From Clarkia xantiana subsp. parviflora (Eukaryota > Streptophyta > Magnoliopsida > Myrtales > Onagraceae): DNA of 64,000 nt. Position 1 is the first letter of the stretch. Each line of letters starts with the position of its first letter. The notes beneath the pieces are model-generated. The model searched no databases. It saw nothing but the letters and a program-made list of their open reading frames with translations, and had not been told where the DNA came from. The translations under genes were made by a program, and so were the position numbers. Shown here piece by piece: positions 43,667 to 54,044 of the stretch. The stretch covers positions 3,884,166 through 3,948,165 of the forward strand of contig JAPTYO010000005.1 in assembly GCA_036873135.1 (NCBI GenBank). The letters run 5' to 3'.

Positions 43667-46600
43667 ATGGCTGGCAACAGACCACAACGTTCAGGCAAGC
43701 AGGTACCGGCCACCAGCACTCACCCGGAGGATGCTGCCCAGCATCAGGATCTGAGAGACGAGGGTGACAGCACTCGCCGGAACGAAGCACCTTCCCAGAC
43801 TCCAGAACTGGCCAGGGTAGTGGCAGAGGCCATGCCCCTATTTATGGAGGCCGTGGAGGCTCTCCTGGATCGAAGAGAAGCTGCTAGGAGGCAGGCTGAT
43901 CTGCCACCACTCCCCCCGCGGCGAGACGCTCCTAGGGGGCAGGCGGCTGATAACCTGCCACCACCCCCTCCGTTGAGGGAACAGCCCGTTCCCCCTAACC
44001 CAGCACCAGTGGAGAACTTCGTGGTCGATGGACCAGGGCCCGTGCAACAAAGAACAATTCCATTGAATGGTCCCCTCACCCCCGACCAGGTGGTGAAGAT
44101 TGTGGGAATTTGTATGGGAGATCAGAAACCCATGATGTCAGAGTTGGGGAGTCAGGAGACACATCCTTTCGTTCCCAGGTTGGTCCACACCCTGGCCCCA
44201 CCAGGCTTGGGCATCCCGAAAATAGATGAATACGACGGAGTTGCGGACCCGGTCCGCCACGTGCAGAAGCACCTGACAGCATGCATGGGCAGGACCCCTG
44301 ACGAAGACGTTATCTGTGCATTGTTCCCGAGTACCTTGGGAGAAAAGGCGATGACATGGTTCTACAGTCTGCCCACTGGATGTATAACCTGTTGGAAGGA
44401 CATGCACCAGCGATTCATCGCTCAGTACCAGGGGCGTCGACGATTGCTGAAGAGTGTTCGGACCCTACACGAGGTGGTCCAGAAGCCTGACGAGTCGTTA
44501 GCTCAGTATTACCAGCGTTACACGGCTAACATGACCGAGCTGGACGAGGAGATATCGGAGGGCGAGGCCATCCGTATCTTCATAAATAACCTCAGCCCTC
44601 CCTATGGCTCCGACTTACTCCACAGCGTCGCAGCCAAAAGCGTCTGGAACATGGAGGCGCTTCAGGCGAGGGTAAAGCAGCAAATCGACGTCCAAGAATC
44701 GAAGATCGCTGCCGGAGAGCTGGCTCCTCCTAAGGGGCGCGATGGAAAGCCGTTCTCCAAATCATCGGACAACCGACACAAAAAAGAGAGCTCCGAAGGC
44801 AGCCGAAGTCGTGGACGCTCTGATCGGAGGGAGGATAGGCGTCCGAACCGGAGGGATGGTCAGAAGGAGGAGTTTACTCCTCTCAACAGACCCTTAAAGG
44901 AGGTCCTGGCGGTAATGGAGAAACAAGGCCTGGCTCATTTCCCCAAGAGGAAGGAGGGTGAAAAGTTGGGCTCTCGCACCGATCGGTACTGCCGATTCCA
45001 TAGGGCCCCTGGACACGACACTGACCAGTGTCGGGAGCTGAAGAAGGAAATAGAGAAACTTATCCAGAGGGGAAAGCTAAAGGAGTTCGTGGAAGACTCA
45101 CGCTGCAAGCCCCGTTCTCGGTCCCGGTCAAGGTCCAAGTCTCGATCGAGGTCCCCAAGAAAAAGGAGATCTTCTGCCACAGAGCCTTCGGAAGGTCCCT
45201 CAGGGTCCCGACAGAAGAGGATTATTAATGTGATCCACGGAGGGTTCGCTGCGGGAGGTGACACGTCGGCCTCTCGGGAGCGTTATGCCAACCAAGTGCC
45301 AGTCGCGGTGGTTTTGGGAAAAAGATCGCGGTCATGGACTCCGAAGGAAGAGATGGAGATCACCTTCTCGGCGAAGGATCTGGAGGGAGTAGAGGCCCCC
45401 CACGAAGATGCCCTAGTAGTAACGCTGGATGTAGGAGGGTTTGAAGTGAAGAGAATCCTCATTGATGGAGGGAGCTCCTCCGACATCCTTTTCTCCGATG
45501 CCCTGGAGCAGATGGGAAAGAAGAAGAAAGATTTGCGGGAGGTCAACTTCCCGATGGTAGGATTTTGTGGCACAACCTCTTATCCGTTAGGGGTTATCAC
45601 ACTGCCCGTGTGGTTCGGCAGTGGCTGGAAAATGGAAAAGCGAGATGTGGAGTTCGTGGTGGTCGAATCCACAGGAACGTACAACGCAATCATTGGGAGA
45701 ACCACCATCAACCCTCTAATGGCGGTAGCCTCGACCGTCCACCAAAAACTGAAGTTCCCGACTGAGAATGGGGTAGGCGAGGTGAAAGGCGACCAGGTAG
45801 CGTCGAGACGGTGCTATGTCAACGCCACCAGGAGATCAAGGAAGGAGGCCATGTCAGTGCTCCAGACAGACACTGACCCTCGAGAGGAGTTTGGGCGTCC
45901 CGCCCCCATGGAGGACCTAAAAGAAGTCGAGATAGATGGGCCCGAGAGGAAGGTGAAAATCGGATCAGCCTTATCCGACGAAAGGGCCCAAGAGTTGATT
46001 GCGCTCTTGCAAGAATTTAAGGAGCTGTTTGCCTGGTCCCCGAGCGATATGCCAGGAATCAGCCGGGATGTGATCGAGCACGAACTGATTATCGACCCTG
46101 CGATCAAGCCAATAGCGCAGAAGAGGCGACCGATGGGGGCAGACAAGAGAATTGCAATCCAACAAGAGGTTGGTAGGTTGCTCGACGCTGGATTCATTAG
46201 GGAGATCCGATTTCAGACTTGGGTAGCTAACCCAGTGCTGGTGAGGAAGAGCAACGGGAAATGGCGGATGTGTGTCGACTTCCGCGACCTAAACAAGGCA
46301 TGTCCGAAGGATTGTTACCCACTCCCGCGGATCGACCAGCTAGTGGATGCCACATCGGGGCACGAGCTGCTGAGTTTTATGGACGCTTATTCTGGCTACA
46401 ACCAGATAAAGATGGCGAAGAAGGATGCCCAACACACCGCCTTCTACGCTGACAGTGAGGTCTTCCAGTATGATGTCATGCCTTTCGGCCTGGTGAACGC
46501 GGGGGCGACCTATCAGAGAATGGTGAACAAGCTGTTCGGGGATATGATTGGAGGTACAATGGAAGCCTACGTAGATGATATGCTGGTAAAATCCCGACGA

Positions 46601-49225
46601 GCATCGGACCATGTCAGTAATTTGGCTATGGCCTTCGAGAGGATGAAGCTCCACCAGGTCCGCCTGAATCCAGCCAAGTGTGCTTTCGGAGTCCATTCGG
46701 GGAAGTTCTTAGGCTTCATGGTGAGCCAGAGGGGGATCGAGGTGAACCCCGAAAAGCTAAGGGCGATAGAAGAGATGAAGTCCCCGGCAAACCACAGGGA
46801 GGTGCAAGTGTTGAACGGTCGCCTAGCTTCGATGAATCGCTTCTTGTCCAAGGCCAGCGACCGGTCAATGCCGTTTTTCAACGTATTAAGAGCCAACCGG
46901 CAATTTGAATGGTCCGATGAATGTGAGGAGGCGTTTCAGACGCTCAAGCAACATCTTCGCGATCTCCCCCCACTTGCGAAACCGGATCCAGGCGAGCCAC
47001 TTTATCTTTATCTGGCTATTTCATCGTTTGCAATAAGCTCTGTTCTAGTTAAAGCTGTCAAGGGCAATCAAATTCCCGTCTATTATGTAAGCAAGGCGTT
47101 TGCCAAGAGTGAAATGAATTACCCTCCGATTGAGAAGTACCTCTTTGCGTTGATTATTACTGCTAGAAAGTTACGACCTTACTTCCATGCACATGAAATT
47201 ACGGTGTTGACTGATCAGCCATTGAAACACTTCTTGAACCGGCCTGATGCGTCGGGGAGACTAGTAAAGTGGGCCGTTGAACTTAGCGAGTTTCGAATTC
47301 ATTTCGCTCCAAGAACGGCTATTAAAGGGCAGGCACTGGCCGACTTTATAGTCGAATCTACCATTCCCGATCCTGAAGCATCGAAAACAGTAGAGGGGGC
47401 AACGGGGAATAGCAAAGAGGTCTCGGAGGCCCCAACGATGGAGAAGTCGAATGAGACAAACACTTGGGAGTTGTACACGGATGGATCCTCGAGTTCGGAT
47501 GGATCGGGCGCGGGGTTCGTATTGATTCCGCCAGGCGGGGCTGAGCCACTTCGATACGCATTGGCCCTAACATTTAAAGCTACCAATAACGAGGCGGAGT
47601 ATGAAGCTCTTATAACGGGGCTGAAAATCGCTAAGGGCACGGGAATCGAGCATTTAAGGGTAAAATGTGATGCAAGCCTGATTGTAAATCAGGTACGGGG
47701 GCAGTATGGAGCAAAGAATCCAATCATGAAGAAATACCTTCGGGAGGCTCAGACATTAAAGGAGAGCTTCAAAAGCTTCGATATAGAGGCAATCCCAAGA
47801 GAAAAGAACGTGGAGGCCGATGCCTTGAGCAAATTTGCCTTGGGGGCACCTTTGGAGGAGACTCGGAGGGTACACTTCTTGGAGAAGGTAATCCTGTCGA
47901 CGACCGATCCATCGGAAGTATACGCTATCGGGACAGGGTCAGAGGAGGAGCCCACGTGGATGACCCCGATAATTGCGTACCTAACTACGGGAACACTGCC
48001 TGAAGACAAAGTGGCAGCAGAACGATTGCGACGAATGTCAATTAACTACGCGATGGTGGATAACCAGTTGTACAAAAAGGGTTTGCTCTCGACACCTTTC
48101 CTGAAATGCGTAGCAGAACCTGACACGACCCGAATCCTGAGAGAACTACATGAAGGAGTCGCAGCCTGTCACGAGGGCGCCCGATCTATCCTGAGAAAGG
48201 CGTTGAACTTGGGATACTACTGGCCTACGATGAATAAGGAGGCAACGGCGCTTGTCCGATCCTGTGACGCGTGTCAGAAATACGCCTCGAATATCACAGC
48301 CCCCGCTGCTGATTTGACACCCATTGGGAGTGCTTGGCCCTTCGCACAATGGGGCATTGACCTGGTGGGACCCCTTCCGAAAGCAAAGAGCCAGTGCACA
48401 CATCTGCTGGTTGCGATTGATTACTTCTCAAAGTGGATCGAGGCTAAGCCCTTAGCCAAGACAACAGCGGGACATATCATTAAGTTCCTCCAGACCCGAA
48501 TTTTGTCAAGATATGGAGTGCCGAAGGTGATCATCAGCGACAACGGTCCTCCGTTTAGTGGGGCCCAGTTGGAGAGGTTCCTAGACGAGTTCAATATCGA
48601 GCATCGGACAGCATCCGTTCGTCACGCCCAGACCAATGGGCAGGTAGAGGCTGCCAACAAAATCGTGATGGAAGGCTTGAAGAAGAGGGTCTACGCTTTG
48701 GACGGAAAATGGCTAGACGAGCTGGAGAACGTGTTGTGGGCGGTCCGAACGACACCCAAACGATCAACAGGTGAAACCCCGTTTGCACTTGTTTATGGGA
48801 CGGAGGCGGTCGCTCCGGTGGAAATCGCTGTGGCGTCCCATCGAACCAGAAGCTATGAGCCCTCGACGAGTCCAGGAAAAGCCAAGATAGGACCTTTGAC
48901 GAATGACGAAACCAGGCGCCTGGAGTTATCCTTGTTAGAGGAAAAACGGCTAGAGGCCGACATAACGCAAGCTCGGATGCGTCTGGCGACGGCCAGGTAC
49001 TATAACCGGAAGGTCAGGTCGCGACAGTTCTATTCAGGGGAGCTGGTCCTACGACGGAATGAGTTCACTCTCCAGGATCGGATCAACAAGCTGTCTCCGA
49101 AATGGGAAGGGCCCTACAAGATCGTGGGCATGCCAGCCTCAAATGCTTATAAGCTAGAAGACCTCGATGGCAGAATATTACGAAACACCTTTAGTGGTGA
49201 ACATCTAAAGAAATGTCATGTTTGA
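43667..49225 (+). CDS. Gag-Pol polyprotein of Tat retrotransposon (intact)
   Basis: A single 1,852-residue frame holds, in order: Gag (capsid block with TLGEKAMTWFYSLP and a basic arginine/serine-rich tail); an aspartic protease region with LIDGGSSSDILF; reverse transcriptase with FMDAYSGY (D906) and YVDD (968-971); a first RNase H (through about 1235); a second, archaeal-type RNase H beginning YTDGSSSS (D1272); and integrase with D1565, D1625 and E1661, the last two 35 residues apart as expected, plus an upstream Zn-binding region with CDACQKY. It makes the particle and copies RNA into DNA for insertion. Catalytic residues are all present, with no stop or frameshift. Dual RNase H places it in the Tat lineage. 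The start at 43667 is the first ATG after the primer-binding site. Confidence 0.95.
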   Translation: MAGNRPQRSGKQVPATSTHPEDAAQHQDLRDEGDSTRRNEAPSQTPELARVVAEAMPLFMEAVEALLDRREAARRQADLPPLPPRRDAPRGQAADNLPPPPPLREQPVPPNPAPVENFVVDGPGPVQQRTIPLNGPLTPDQVVKIVGICMGDQKPMMSELGSQETHPFVPRLVHTLAPPGLGIPKIDEYDGVADPVRHVQKHLTACMGRTPDEDVICALFPSTLGEKAMTWFYSLPTGCITCWKDMHQRFIAQYQGRRRLLKSVRTLHEVVQKPDESLAQYYQRYTANMTELDEEISEGEAIRIFINNLSPPYGSDLLHSVAAKSVWNMEALQARVKQQIDVQESKIAAGELAPPKGRDGKPFSKSSDNRHKKESSEGSRSRGRSDRREDRRPNRRDGQKEEFTPLNRPLKEVLAVMEKQGLAHFPKRKEGEKLGSRTDRYCRFHRAPGHDTDQCRELKKEIEKLIQRGKLKEFVEDSRCKPRSRSRSRSKSRSRSPRKRRSSATEPSEGPSGSRQKRIINVIHGGFAAGGDTSASRERYANQVPVAVVLGKRSRSWTPKEEMEITFSAKDLEGVEAPHEDALVVTLDVGGFEVKRILIDGGSSSDILFSDALEQMGKKKKDLREVNFPMVGFCGTTSYPLGVITLPVWFGSGWKMEKRDVEFVVVESTGTYNAIIGRTTINPLMAVASTVHQKLKFPTENGVGEVKGDQVASRRCYVNATRRSRKEAMSVLQTDTDPREEFGRPAPMEDLKEVEIDGPERKVKIGSALSDERAQELIALLQEFKELFAWSPSDMPGISRDVIEHELIIDPAIKPIAQKRRPMGADKRIAIQQEVGRLLDAGFIREIRFQTWVANPVLVRKSNGKWRMCVDFRDLNKACPKDCYPLPRIDQLVDATSGHELLSFMDAYSGYNQIKMAKKDAQHTAFYADSEVFQYDVMPFGLVNAGATYQRMVNKLFGDMIGGTMEAYVDDMLVKSRRASDHVSNLAMAFERMKLHQVRLNPAKCAFGVHSGKFLGFMVSQRGIEVNPEKLRAIEEMKSPANHREVQVLNGRLASMNRFLSKASDRSMPFFNVLRANRQFEWSDECEEAFQTLKQHLRDLPPLAKPDPGEPLYLYLAISSFAISSVLVKAVKGNQIPVYYVSKAFAKSEMNYPPIEKYLFALIITARKLRPYFHAHEITVLTDQPLKHFLNRPDASGRLVKWAVELSEFRIHFAPRTAIKGQALADFIVESTIPDPEASKTVEGATGNSKEVSEAPTMEKSNETNTWELYTDGSSSSDGSGAGFVLIPPGGAEPLRYALALTFKATNNEAEYEALITGLKIAKGTGIEHLRVKCDASLIVNQVRGQYGAKNPIMKKYLREAQTLKESFKSFDIEAIPREKNVEADALSKFALGAPLEETRRVHFLEKVILSTTDPSEVYAIGTGSEEEPTWMTPIIAYLTTGTLPEDKVAAERLRRMSINYAMVDNQLYKKGLLSTPFLKCVAEPDTTRILRELHEGVAACHEGARSILRKALNLGYYWPTMNKEATALVRSCDACQKYASNITAPAADLTPIGSAWPFAQWGIDLVGPLPKAKSQCTHLLVAIDYFSKWIEAKPLAKTTAGHIIKFLQTRILSRYGVPKVIISDNGPPFSGAQLERFLDEFNIEHRTASVRHAQTNGQVEAANKIVMEGLKKRVYALDGKWLDELENVLWAVRTTPKRSTGETPFALVYGTEAVAPVEIAVASHRTRSYEPSTSPGKAKIGPLTNDETRRLELSLLEEKRLEADITQARMRLATARYYNRKVRSRQFYSGELVLRRNEFTLQDRINKLSPKWEGPYKIVGMPASNAYKLEDLDGRILRNTFSGEHLKKCHV

Positions 49226-49330
49226 CAAATAAGTCGTCCGTAGAGGCGCAACGATGTAATCAAGTCGCCCTGAGTGGTGCATACCATGTTAAAGACATCA
49301 GTCAATAAAGAGGTTACTACTGATCAAAGT
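49226..49330 (+). other. Gap between pol and tandem repeats
   Basis: A short non-coding link after the gag-pol stop codon, leading into the 50-bp repeat array. Nothing else is visible. Confidence 0.6.
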
Positions 49331-49930
49331 ATTCCGAAAATCCTTAAGTTTTTAAGGTTCGATTAAAAAGCGTCATTGGACGTCCGAAAATCCTTAAGTT
49401 TTTAAGGTTCTATTAAAAAGCGTCATTGGACGTCCGAAAATCCTTAAGTTTTTAAGGTTCTATTAAAAAGCGTCATTGGACGTCCGAAAATCCTTAAGTT
49501 TTTAAGGTTCGATTAAAAAGCGTCATTGGACGTCCGAAAATCCTTAAGTTTTTAAGGTTCTATTAAAAAGCGTCATTGGACGTCCGAAAATCCTTAAGTT
49601 TTTAAGGTTCGATTAAAAAGCGTCATTGGACGTCCGAAAATCCTTAAGTTTTTAAGGTTCTATTAAAAAGCGTCATTGGACGTCCGAAAATCCTTAAGTT
49701 TTTAAGGTTCGATTAAAAAGCGTCATTGGACGTCCGAAAATCCTTAAGTTTTTAAGGTTCGATTAAAAAGCGTCATTGGACGTCCGAAAATCCTTAAGTT
49801 TTTAAGGTTCGATTAAAAAGCGTCATTGGACGTCCGAAAATCCTTAAGTTTTTAAGGTTCGATTAAAAGCGTCATTGGACGTCTGAAAAGTCCTTAAGTT
49901 TTTAAGGCTCGATTTTAAAGCGTTGTAGGA
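49331..49930. repeat. 50-bp tandem repeat, 12 copies, each with a hairpin
   Basis: The unit has the phrases ccgaaaatcc, ttaagtttttaaggttc and gcgtcattggacgt and repeats at exactly 50 bp from 49331. Copies are almost identical, varying mainly at one base (gattaaaaag or tattaaaaag); the last two are degenerate. Each unit contains CCTTAAgtttTTAAGG, able to form a six-base-pair hairpin. The array sits between the 3' end of pol and the 3' end of the convergent antisense gene. Confidence 0.93.
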
Positions 49931-50066
49931 CGACGGAAAACTTTAGGGTCCGATAGAAGAGTTATGAGAAGCATGGCAGAAAAGGAAAACATCCATAAAA
50001 GGCTCGAAGGCCAAAAGGTTCGATACAAAAAAGGATAACAAGGAAAAAGTACAAGGACTTAAATTC

Positions 50067-52827
50067 TTAAACTCCAGGGGCTGAATCTTCGGAAGGCTTT
50101 GGAAGGGCAGACTCATCAGCATCGTCGGAGGAGCTTTCGGAGGGGAGGTTGAGATACGTTTCTGCGGCTGGGCCGAGAGTCTTGGACTTCCTCAAGTCGA
50201 TGGAATCCCCGTAAGTCTCATGAAGCTCTTCAACAATATCGAGGATGGCGTTCTGCAAGTCCTCTTGACAATGTTTCGCCGCATCCTCCTTGAAGTCCTC
50301 CGAGCTTCGGTACTCCTCGCGGCCTTGGACCTTCGCGTTTGTTAATTGGGCGGAGTGATCCGCCCTCGCCTCTTCTAGCTCCGCGATGGCCCTCTGCTTC
50401 TCGAGCTTCAGCCGCTCCGCAGTTTCCTGCAATGCTGCCTTCTCGAAAGCAAACTGGCCCCGATCCGCCATGGCCGCCTGCTGCTCCCTCTTGAGCGAGC
50501 TCTCAAGACTTAAGATTTGCCGCTGATAAGACTGGGCCTCTTGGGTAAGCTTGACTCGGAGCTCCTCGACCTGCTGCCTAAATTCTTCAGCCCGCGCCTC
50601 AGCTCGCTTCTCGCCCTCCTCCCTTCGGAGCCTTGACGCCTCGGAGGCAGCTAGGTCCTCCTGGAGCTTGGTCAGGCTCTCGAGGTTGGAGTTGGCCCGC
50701 TCTCGCTCCAAAGCCTCTCGCAAAGACAGGATGTAGCCGAAGCAACGATCCTGGTCCGCGATTTCCTGAAAAGAAAAAGTAGCTTAGTACTCATAAATCG
50801 GAACGCCCCCAGATGAACAAAAGAAAGATTCACTTACCTCTACCCGACGGACAGCCATCGCCCGGATGTCAGCATCGATGTCTTCCCCTTCCAGAGAAAG
50901 AGGACGCCTCAAAGAGGGCGGGACCGAGCCCGACACCAAGTGCAAGGCCAGGTTCTTCTCCTGGCACCCCCGATGCAGAGGGATCCCCTGGAGGGACTCC
51001 ACCGGTCTCCAAGGCTCGGAGCCCTGGTCCGAAGAGAAGGCCCGATAATAGTCCCCGTCCAAAGGGAACGGAGGTACTACCAGGCGGGGCTCTTCAGCCT
51101 CCTCACTCACTCGAGCTTCGGGGGTTGCACCCCTAGCTGGCGAAGATGGTGGTGGCGAAGATGGCGGGGCGGAGGATGACGGTGGTGTGGTAGGAAGTGA
51201 AGAAGCCTTCCCACCAGATGACTTCACGGGAGTCAGCCTCGACTTCCCTCGGAGGGTGAGACCTTCCTCCTCAGCTCGGTCATCGGAAGGGGAGTCCTCC
51301 AGGCTGGTCACCCGACCGAACTCGCCCCGGGTTTCCGTCGGGGCATCCTCTACCACCGGCTCCACTGCAGGCGCGGAGTCTGAGGCAGGCGCAGCAGGGG
51401 CGACGTCCGCAGGACCTGCAGTGGGGCGAATAAATCGAGGGATTAGTGTGATATCGGTGTGCCAGATTAGACGACGCTCCATATATCTCTCCTTGCCGAA
51501 AAAATCATAATAGCCCGCCTCGAGGACATGCGGAGTCTCCCCTCGAAGGATATTCTTGACATCCCTAACTCGTCCTTCCATATCGGAGGCCTGAAGATCC
51601 TGAGGTACTAATTCCCTATATCTCTTTATAGCACGAAAGACTGCCTTACCTTCTTTTTCGGAGCGAACGCCGAAGGCGGTCCTGACCACGTCTGCATTAG
51701 TCCGCCCCTCGGAGGTGGGGGCAGACCTGGGAGCCTCGGAGGTCCTCGCCCTCTTCTTGGATGGCCCCGACGGGGCAGAAATCTTTCGGTGGGAAGATTT
51801 CTTCTTGCGCTTCAATGAGTGGGAGGCATCGGTGTCCTCCTGAAATAGACGGGCGGTCAGCGATGTTCGAGGGGCTGTAAGCAGTGAAAAAGAAACAATC
51901 AGAAAATTACCCAGAGAATTACATTGGAAACACCGTCACGAACTTTTCCCCCAGAAGTGGGATCGATCAGCATAATCCCAATCTTGAGCCTCTGCTGGTC
52001 AGTGACAGAGGTGGCCTCGAAGGGTCGGTAACCCTTCTCCCAGCGACGAGCCTGGATGAGCATCAAGGCCCTCTTGGTCTGTTCCGACCACGAACGAAAA
52101 GGCACGGGGGGATCAGCCCCCACGACGGTCTTCGGCCACTCGATGGGACCAGGCTGGATGAAGAAATACTGCCCCTTCCAGTTAGCATTATCATTCCCCT
52201 TGTCGGAGATGATGGCCCGTTCCTTGCAGATCTTCCAGGACACCTTCCTGTCCCAGCCCAGCTCCCTATATTGCTCGTCGGTTCCCTCGGGCTGGCGGGG
52301 GGTGAAAGAGCAAATTCCGTCCTTGTTGCAGGTCATCTTGTAGAGGACCCGCCAAAGCTCCAGACTATAGCTCCAGTCTTCTGCGTTGATGTCGCACCAC
52401 ACCTGGAAGGCAATCCACGTACGAATCGCATGGGGGGAGAAGGTCGTGGGGTAGGTTTTGTAATGATTGCACAACTCAACCCAACTCGGGCAGAAGGGCA
52501 GTCGAATTCCTGCACTGATCTGCCCTGGGGAGATGAAGACCTCATCTCCTTTGGGGAGGGTAATCTCAGGCTCACGAGAATCGAATTCATCATAGGGGTA
52601 GCGGGCCCCGAAGGAGGATTCAAAAATGCCACACTCTCTAAGAGCCCTATCAAAGCTAATGGGGGCGAGGGTGTTCTTGAGGTACTTGAAGATGAAGGGT
52701 TGGCCAACAGTAGCAGATCCCTCGGCTGAAAATCGTTGAAGGAAGGAAAGAAGGACAAAATTGAAGCCTAAAGGCAACCAAAGATGAAAAGGAAAGGAAC
52801 AATAAAAGGAAGAATCTTACCAGACAT
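50067..52827 (-). CDS. Antisense spliced gene within Tat element, about 854 residues
   Basis: Minus-strand model: exon 1 from ATG at 52827 to 52821 (ATGTCTG|GTAAG), exon 2 52767-51911, exon 3 51839-50838, exon 4 50765-50067. Every join keeps frame and uses GT-AG; exon 2 could alternatively end at 51923, also in phase. The exon 2 product (RLPFCPSWVELCNHY, FSPHAIRTWIAFQVWCDI) resembles the plant domain called putative gypsy-type transposon/Transposase_28. Exon 3 is basic at its start (KRKKKSSHRK), then proline/serine-rich. Exon 4 is a long charged coiled coil of about 150 residues with an acidic tail. Extra antisense frames are known in Tat elements; their role is unknown. A TATA box at 52981-52987 suits it. 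It is convergent with gag-pol. Confidence 0.75.
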
Positions 52828-53402
52828 AGTGACTGAGTCCTGATCGAAGAAGCTTGAAGTGCCTGAAACCTTGGTAAAAACCTGAATCGCCGGTGAAAAC
52901 TTGAAATTTGGAGAATCAGAGCTCTAGGATCGCAAAGAAGGAGAGGTAAAAGAAAGGTGAAACAGTGCCTAGGGTTAGGGTTTTATAAGAAACAAAGAGG
53001 AACTGAAAAGGCGGGCAATCAAGGTTACGGGATTCGAAACGATTCAATCATGATCGTCCAAGGAAAAACGTGCGAATTCAGAAAATAGGAACGGTTTTTA
53101 TCTGAACCGTCAGGACGCATGGGGCGAATGAGACAAGAAATAATGACGTATAGGAACGGTCGAAAAAGTGCTTTTTCAGCAGATAAGCGTGCAGAACCCG
53201 AAACGTTCCTTCATCTCCCATCAGCATTAAATGCTGGTCTGATCAAGAAATCCTTTCGAATACAAACAAGATCCCAGAAGATCTCGAAAAGATCAAGGCA
53301 ATGTCCTCCGACATTCCACACCAAGGCCTCCGATAAAGATACGAAAGAGTCCGACGTTGGAAGACGCGACGCACTAAAAGTCCCTCACGTCTTGGGGGCA
53401 AA
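52828..53402. other. Antisense-gene promoter/leader and polypurine tract region
   Basis: Between the antisense start codon and the 3' LTR. On the minus strand TATAAAA followed by CCCTAACCC lies at about 52970-52987, roughly 155 bp before the start codon. At the other end, cttgggggcaaa (53391-53402) is the polypurine tract that primes plus-strand synthesis. A plus-strand frame at 53119-53472 running into the LTR is not considered a gene. Confidence 0.6.
52981..52987 (-). promoter_or_regulatory. Candidate TATA box for the antisense gene
   Basis: The minus strand reads TATAAAACCCTAACCC, a TATA box next to telo-box-like repeats, about 155 bp upstream of the antisense ATG at 52827. Its position fits a short 5' leader. 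Confidence 0.5.
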
Positions 53403-54044
53403 TGATGGGCCCCGGCGGAGGCCGTTAGGTCCCTTAACGATTAACAAACGGCGTTTAGGCCCGTTGGGCTAAGAGCTGGAGTGCTGAAAGGCTAAGGGCT
53501 CCGACAGAAGGAGGCCCCGACATTGAACGGCCCCAAGTCAGCTTGACTCCGATAAGCGAGGGCCTAGAAGATATCGGACCTGGACATAGTCGGTCCCGAT
53601 ATAGGAGTGAAGTCCACTCCCCGATTCCGAATCCTCAACGATGCAACTTGGGGGTCTCCGATACGGATCGAGACTTGCCAGTAAGAGCACAATCCCGAAG
53701 ATCTCGCCACGATTACAGTAGTGGCATAATGGGCGAGATTTGGGGGATGCGAATAACCGCACGAGATACATGGCCAGATACACGGCGAAATATGTGGGAT
53801 AACAGATCACGATCCAACCGCCCAACCAGGTAACTGGGATAACCTTTCCTCTATAAAAGGAGGGAAGTTATCCCAGATTAGGGTTACGTTTTTGACACAC
53901 ACATATTGCTTGCTCTGTTGACTGCCATACTTACGTTAAGCTTCGGAGAGGGATTCTGGGCCACTGCCCTCTATCCCCTTCTGCAGGATTGCGAGGAGCT
54001 AAGGAATCCGTCACTGTAACCAAAGTTCCCGCCGTGATCCAACA
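53403..54044 (+). repeat. 3' LTR of the Tat element
   Basis: 642 bp, aligned to the 5' LTR with a constant offset of 10,445 from first to last base. Every segment I compared was the same. It is followed directly by ACAAT at 54045-54049. Confidence 0.95.

Noticed and set aside
44076..48788. Several minus-strand open frames inside gag-pol
   Set aside because: They are opposite-strand shadows of the polyprotein with biased composition and no splice or domain support.
49331..49930. Regular 50-bp repeats resembling a CRISPR array
   Set aside because: There are no variable spacers: the whole 50-bp unit is repeated, within a plant retrotransposon.
51884..52729. 281-residue plus-strand frame opposite the antisense gene
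   Set aside because: The minus-strand reading gives the recognisable domain and clean splice junctions; the plus-strand frame has none and ignores those introns.
53119..53472. 117-residue plus-strand open frame
   Set aside because: It overlaps the polypurine tract and runs into the LTR, has no family resemblance, and lies opposite the antisense-gene promoter.
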